From contig JABFWJ010000165.1 in assembly GCA_013362295.1 (NCBI GenBank), positions 1 through 6,754 on the forward strand: a DNA stretch of 6,754 bases, in the 5' to 3' direction. Every line of letters starts with the position of its first letter. Within the stretch, counting starts at the first letter, position 1. Below are positions 4,666 to 6,754 of the stretch, piece by piece. The notes beneath the pieces were generated by a model that was given only the letters and a program-made list of their open reading frames with translations, did not search any database and had not been told where the DNA came from. Origin of the DNA: Thermoleophilia bacterium. Its GTDB lineage: Bacteria > Actinomycetota > Thermoleophilia > Gaiellales > Gaiellaceae. Both the position numbers and the translations under genes were made by a program.

Positions 4666-5201
4666 TACGCCTCCTGCGCCACCAGCGTGAGGTCGGCCTT
4701 GAGGGTGACCTCGTTCGCGAGCGCCGGCTCGCCGTTCGGGAGCGGCATGTTCCACTTGATGTCGAACTGCGTGCGGTCGACGGTCGTCTGCAGCTTCAGG
4801 CCGACGCGCGTCGCGCCGAAGTGGTCGACGGCCGGGCCGTTGATCGTGCCGGTCAGCTTCGCCGGCCGCGAGACGCCCTTGATCGTGATCTCGCCGTCGA
4901 CCTCGACGTTGTCGCCGTCGCGCGAGAGGGCGCCGGAGAACTTCACGACGGGGTGCTTCTCGGCATCGAAGAACTCGGGCGAGAGCAGGTGCGCCTGGAG
5001 GTTCTCCTCCTTGACGTGGATGCTCTCGATCCGGGCCGCGCCGGAGAGGACGCCGTTCTCGAGGGTGGCTTCGAAGTCGGTGACCTCGCCGCCGAAGGTT
5101 GCGACTGCGTACGGGACCTCGAAGGCGACGCTGGAGTGAACCGTGTCGGCCTTCCAGCTCCCGGTCGGGACTTCCTGCCGCGTCTGCTCGATCGTGCTCA
5201 T
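4665..5201 (-). CDS. YceI-family polyisoprenoid-binding protein (cytoplasmic form)
   Basis: A 178-aa lipocalin-like beta barrel of the YceI family, whose characterised members hold isoprenoid lipids or quinones in a hydrophobic pore. The order of motifs is typical: GSWKADTVHSSVAFEV (14-29), then SPEFFDAEKHPVVKF (74-88), GEITIKGVSRPAKL (103-116) and a C-terminal FDIKWNMPLPNG (146-157). There is no signal peptide, unlike E. coli YceI, so it should be cytosolic. The ATG at 5201 is preceded by a purine-rich GGAAGGAAGG Shine-Dalgarno region, a sign that this mRNA has a true leader unlike several neighbours. It is the first gene of an operon with the FMN reductase. The pairing suggests a role with isoprenoid quinones or redox stress, but this is inferred from context. 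Confidence 0.93.
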   Translation of the reverse strand: MSTIEQTRQEVPTGSWKADTVHSSVAFEVPYAVATFGGEVTDFEATLENGVLSGAARIESIHVKEENLQAHLLSPEFFDAEKHPVVKFSGALSRDGDNVEVDGEITIKGVSRPAKLTGTINGPAVDHFGATRVGLKLQTTVDRTQFDIKWNMPLPNGEPALANEVTLKADLTLVAQEA

Positions 5202-5223
5202 GTGTGCCTTCCTTCCTACTTCC

Positions 5224-5235
5224 TTGACAGGTCAA
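5224..5235. promoter_or_regulatory. Dyad TTGAC-AG-GTCAA in the yceI leader
   Basis: Perfect 5-bp arms around two bases, between the proposed transcription start and the Shine-Dalgarno of yceI. It could bind a repressor downstream of the promoter. Confidence 0.4.
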
Positions 5236-5242
5236 AACTTGA

Positions 5243-5250
5243 TTGCGCAA
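5243..5250. promoter_or_regulatory. Palindrome TTGCGCAA near the predicted yceI transcription start
   Basis: An 8-bp perfect palindrome placed where the +1 of the proposed minus-strand promoter would fall. It repeats the TTGC/GCAA half-sites seen again at 5259-5273 and 5269-5282. Confidence 0.38.
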
Positions 5251-5252
5251 AG

Positions 5253-5281
5253 ATCTTAGCAAGCAAACCTTGCGAGCGCAA
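5253..5281 (-). promoter_or_regulatory. Promoter of the yceI-FMN reductase operon
   Basis: On the minus strand TTGCGC (5276-5281) and TAAGAT (5253-5258) are separated by exactly 17 bases. The -10 keeps the three most conserved positions (T1, A2, T6) and the -35 keeps TTG. The predicted start near 5245 gives a leader of about 45 nt containing the Shine-Dalgarno of yceI. The -10 overlaps the palindrome AAGATCTT (5250-5257). The -35 lies inside the 14-bp dyad 5269-5282, so a bound regulator should repress. Confidence 0.6.
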
Positions 5282-5282
5282 G
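5269..5282. promoter_or_regulatory. 14-bp dyad CTTGCG-AG-CGCAAG, candidate operator
   Basis: Perfect 6-bp arms covering the -35 box of the yceI operon. It overlaps a second dyad, GCAAG-CAAAC-CTTGC (5259-5273), which shares the same half-site. Winged-helix repressors of the MarR and HxlR type use dyads of this size and often control quinone- or thiol-stress genes. That assignment is inference; no regulator gene is in the window. Confidence 0.5.
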
Positions 5283-5319
5283 TATCTGCTGGTTTGGCTC
5301 TGCGGGCCGGGGTCGCTCG

Positions 5320-6183
5320 TCAGCAGCAGGTGTAGGCACCCGGCGGGGCGTCGCCCTCGACCGGCTCCGGCAGCCCGGCGGCCTCGAGCGCGGCACCGGT
5401 CAGCAGGTCGGTCGTGCTCGCCGTGATCGTCGCCAGGCCGAGATGGCGGAGCGTCTCGCGCAGGATCAGGACGCCGGCCGCGAGCACCTCGCTGCGGTCC
5501 GGCTCGATCAGCCGCGCGCGCCGCTCCTCCTCCGTCGAGACGGAGAGCCACTCGAGCGTGTCGTCGATGGTGCCGAGCGTGACGGTGTCAGAGCCGCCGA
5601 GCCCGGCGAGCTCCGCGGTCGTCCCGTCGACGCCGAGGGCATCTGTGACGTCCAGGTCGGGGAGCTGCGCGCGGATGTATGCGGCCGCTGCTCCCTGGTG
5701 CACGCCGAAGCGTTCGGTCAGCCGGACCGAGCCGACATCCATGCTCGTCCGGAAGCTCGGCGTAATCAGCTCGGTCGAGCCGCCGCCGACGTCGACGACG
5801 ACCGTGCCCGGCTCGAGCGGCCCGGCGCCGCGCAGCGTCATCGCCGCCTCCTCGTCGCCCGTCAGCAGCCGCGTGGGGAATCCGTACGACCACTCGATCT
5901 CGCCGAGGAACGCCTCGCCGTTTTCCGCGTCGCGCACCGCGCTGGTCGCGACCGCGAGCGTGCGTTCGGCCCCGAGTGCCTCGAGCTCGCGCCGGTATTC
6001 GGTGAGCACGTTGCGCACGCGCGCGATCGGGACGGGGAGGAGGCGGCGGCGCGCGTCGACCCCCTCGCCGAGCTTCGTGATGCGCGTTCTGCGCAGCACC
6101 TCGTCGACGCGCCCGTCCTCGACGTCGGCGACGAGGAGGCGGGTGGCGTTCGTGCCGAGGTCGATCGCGGCGACGCGCGTCAT
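5320..6183 (-). CDS. Ppx/GppA-family phosphatase (short exopolyphosphatase-like)
   Basis: A 287-aa member of the Ppx/GppA branch of the ASKHA superfamily, which hydrolyses polyphosphate or the 5' phosphate of pppGpp in the cytosol. The phosphate-1 loop is AAIDLGTNATRLLVADV (5-21). ATSAVRDAENGEAFL (79-93) and LTGDEEAAMTLRGA (107-120) hold the acidic residues expected for catalysis. The phosphate-2 loop is VVVDVGGGSTELI (128-140). IEPDRSEVLAAGVLIL (226-241) corresponds to the RADV..GA motif. It has only the two ASKHA domains and lacks the C-terminal HD-like region of the approximately 500-aa E. coli enzymes; such short forms are common in actinobacteria. The tail ends in two cysteines (AYTCC). 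Its ATG shares four bases (ATGA) with the stop of the upstream membrane-protein gene. Whether polyphosphate or pppGpp is the substrate cannot be decided. Confidence 0.93.
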   Translation of the reverse strand: MTRVAAIDLGTNATRLLVADVEDGRVDEVLRRTRITKLGEGVDARRRLLPVPIARVRNVLTEYRRELEALGAERTLAVATSAVRDAENGEAFLGEIEWSYGFPTRLLTGDEEAAMTLRGAGPLEPGTVVVDVGGGSTELITPSFRTSMDVGSVRLTERFGVHQGAAAAYIRAQLPDLDVTDALGVDGTTAELAGLGGSDTVTLGTIDDTLEWLSVSTEEERRARLIEPDRSEVLAAGVLILRETLRHLGLATITASTTDLLTGAALEAAGLPEPVEGDAPPGAYTCC

Positions 6184-6503
6184 TTGCGCGGCACGAAACC
6201 GCGGAATCCGAGCAGCGTCGCACGCGCCTCTGTTGCGGCCGAGCGGAGCACGGCGAGCTGCGCGAGCGATTCGTGCAGCCGCGCGACCTCGGCGCTCAGG
6301 CGCTCGCTCCCCTCACTCAGCGCGACGGCGTGCCGCTCCGCCTCGCCCGCCGTCCGCCCGACGTCGTCGAGCGCCGAGCCGGCCGCCCGCGAGAGCGCGC
6401 GGAACGCCCGCCACATCCGCAGGCCTCGAACAGCCGCAAATGTCACCGATCCGCCGAGCGCGACGACCAGAAAGGCAAGCGAAATCCAGGTCAGAAGCGC
6501 CAT
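6180..6503 (-). CDS. Small membrane-anchored coiled-coil protein, hypothetical
   Basis: A 107-aa protein that I do not recognise by name. Residues 4-25 form one strongly hydrophobic helix at the very N-terminus, followed by basic residues (Arg26, Arg29, Arg32, Arg35). This predicts the remainder to be cytoplasmic by the positive-inside rule. Residues about 38-95 are rich in A, E, L, R and S with heptad-like spacing, typical of a coiled coil. A short tail GFRGFVPRK ends the protein. It overlaps by four bases the Ppx/GppA gene downstream, so the two are co-translated. The frame is open to 6599, but that would run through the tRNA gene. The ATG at 6503 follows TACGAT by seven bases; the ATG at 6512 is an alternative. 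General shape resembles small membrane-bound coiled-coil proteins of the DUF948 kind, without real evidence of homology. Confidence 0.78.
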   Translation of the reverse strand: MALLTWISLAFLVVALGGSVTFAAVRGLRMWRAFRALSRAAGSALDDVGRTAGEAERHAVALSEGSERLSAEVARLHESLAQLAVLRSAATEARATLLGFRGFVPRK

Positions 6504-6510
6504 TGCGGCC

Positions 6511-6516
6511 ATCGTA
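6511..6516 (-). promoter_or_regulatory. -10 box (TACGAT) for the membrane protein-ppx operon
   Basis: On the minus strand TACGAT is followed by seven bases and the ATG at 6503, close to the layout of the other leaderless starts in this window. It also argues against the alternative ATG at 6512, which would overlap the box. No -35 match is evident. Confidence 0.45.
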
Positions 6517-6545
6517 ACCACGGTGTCCGCGGGCGCCGACGGTGC

Positions 6546-6551
6546 TACAAT
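6546..6551 (+). promoter_or_regulatory. -10 box (TACAAT) of the tRNA-fMet gene
   Basis: TACAAT matches the TATAAT consensus at five of six positions and lies eleven bases before the mature tRNA 5' end, so the primary transcript would have only a few extra 5' bases. The -35 region is poor. It is divergent from, and only about 30 bp away from, the -10 box of the membrane protein-ppx operon. Confidence 0.65.
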
Positions 6552-6562
6552 CGACGCCGCGA

Positions 6563-6636
6563 CGCGGGGTGGAGCAGTCAGGTAGCTCGCCGGGCTCATA
6601 ACCCGGAGGTCGCAGGTTCAAATCCTGCCCCCGCTA
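6563..6636 (+). tRNA. Initiator tRNA-fMet (anticodon CAT)
   Basis: A full cloverleaf of 74 nt without encoded CCA: acceptor CGCGGGG/CCCCGC, D-stem GAGC/GCTC, anticodon stem CCGGG/CCCGG with loop CTCATAA (anticodon CAT, 6597-6599), variable AGGTC, T-stem GCAGG/CCTGC with loop TTCAAAT, and discriminator A. Initiator hallmarks are present: three consecutive G:C pairs at 29-31/39-41, the A11:U24 pair in the D-stem, and an unpaired 1:72 position. That position is C1 facing U72 here, where E. coli has C1 facing A72. The sequence is otherwise very close to the E. coli initiator. CCA must be added after transcription. Confidence 0.97.
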
Positions 6637-6655
6637 TCGATCGACGGCTTTCACC

Positions 6656-6684
6656 GACCGGCCCCGCGGCCGGTCTCTTCGTTT
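6656..6684 (+). terminator. Rho-independent terminator of the tRNA gene
   Basis: GACCGGCC-CCGC-GGCCGGTC forms a perfect 8-bp GC-rich stem with a 4-nt loop, followed by the T-rich tail TCTTCGTTT. It starts 20 bases after the tRNA 3' end, the right place to end its transcript. The tail is imperfect, as is usual in high-GC genomes. Confidence 0.8.
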
Positions 6685-6705
6685 GCGGGCCGGGGGTAAG
6701 GGCGG

Positions 6706-6754
6706 TCAGCCGCTCGTCGCGGCCGCGCGTACGAACGCGCCCATGAGGCGGACG
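6706..6754 (-). CDS. C-terminal end of an unidentified minus-strand gene (runs off the right edge)
   Basis: On the minus strand one frame enters from the right edge and reads V-R-L-M-G-A-F-V-R-A-A-A-T-S-G before a TGA at 6706-6708. G or C ends nearly every codon, and the direction would make it convergent with the tRNA, whose terminator lies just beyond. Fifteen residues are too few to identify a family, and the call could be wrong. Confidence 0.35.
   Translation of the reverse strand, partial: VRLMGAFVRAAATSG

Noticed and set aside
4666..5262. Single large minus-strand frame fusing a YceI-overlapping region to the FMN reductase
   Set aside because: Upstream of 4665 this frame is a shadow of yceI in another frame. 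The GTG at 4665 with AGGAGG gives a complete, normal-length reductase.
5414..6585. Long plus-strand frames opposite the Ppx/GppA and coiled-coil genes
   Set aside because: Ser/Arg/Ala-rich low-complexity translations with no motif; the opposite strand carries clear Ppx/GppA signatures.
6504..6599. N-terminal extension of the coiled-coil membrane protein to 6599
   Set aside because: It would read antisense through the tRNA-fMet gene and its promoter. The protein has a natural N-terminal TM helix starting at the ATG at 6503.
1..6754. Mobile elements, CRISPR arrays, phage genes or attachment sites, including integration at the tRNA
   Set aside because: No direct-repeat arrays, transposase, integrase or terminal inverted repeats are visible. 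The tRNA 3' end is not followed by an integrase, and no second copy of it is seen.

Overview
The window is a dense, very GC-rich bacterial stretch with strong G/C preference at third codon positions. Three traits point to a high-GC actinobacterium: GTG starts, TAnnnT boxes 6-7 nt upstream of start codons (the pattern of leaderless mRNAs), and an initiator tRNA gene with no encoded CCA. A deep lineage such as Thermoleophilia/Gaiellales is my guess; nothing in the sequence proves it.

Layout. (1) Bases 1-1192, minus strand: a two-component pair. A DesK/NarL-type histidine kinase overlaps by 4 bases the start of a response regulator that runs off the left edge. (2) Bases 1193-1404: a divergent control region with a 17-bp palindrome on the kinase side and an 11-bp-arm inverted repeat on the other. 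(3) Bases 1405-2151, plus strand: an APH(6)/hydroxyurea-type kinase. (4) Bases 2153-2323, minus strand: a small cysteine-rich protein of about 56 aa whose stop lies one base from the kinase stop. (5) Bases 2324-2407: three palindromes in a row, then a leaderless-type promoter. (6) Bases 2408-4101, plus strand: a hexameric-type glutamate dehydrogenase overlapping by one base a two-CBS-domain protein. (7) Bases 4111-5201, minus strand: a YceI-family lipid-binding protein followed by an NADPH-dependent FMN reductase, overlapping by one base, behind an AT-richer promoter full of dyads. (8) Bases 5320-6503, minus strand: a small membrane-anchored coiled-coil protein overlapping by 4 bases a short Ppx/GppA-type phosphatase. 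(9) Bases 6563-6684, plus strand: initiator tRNA-fMet with its own -10 box and a terminator. (10) From 6706: the probable C-terminus of another minus-strand gene.

Most of this is housekeeping or core accessory content, with no sign of mobile DNA, phage or CRISPR. The points most worth attention are the GDH-CBS pair, the small Cys-cluster protein, the dyad-rich control regions, and the repeated leaderless-promoter signature, which moves the kinase start and fixes the GDH start.
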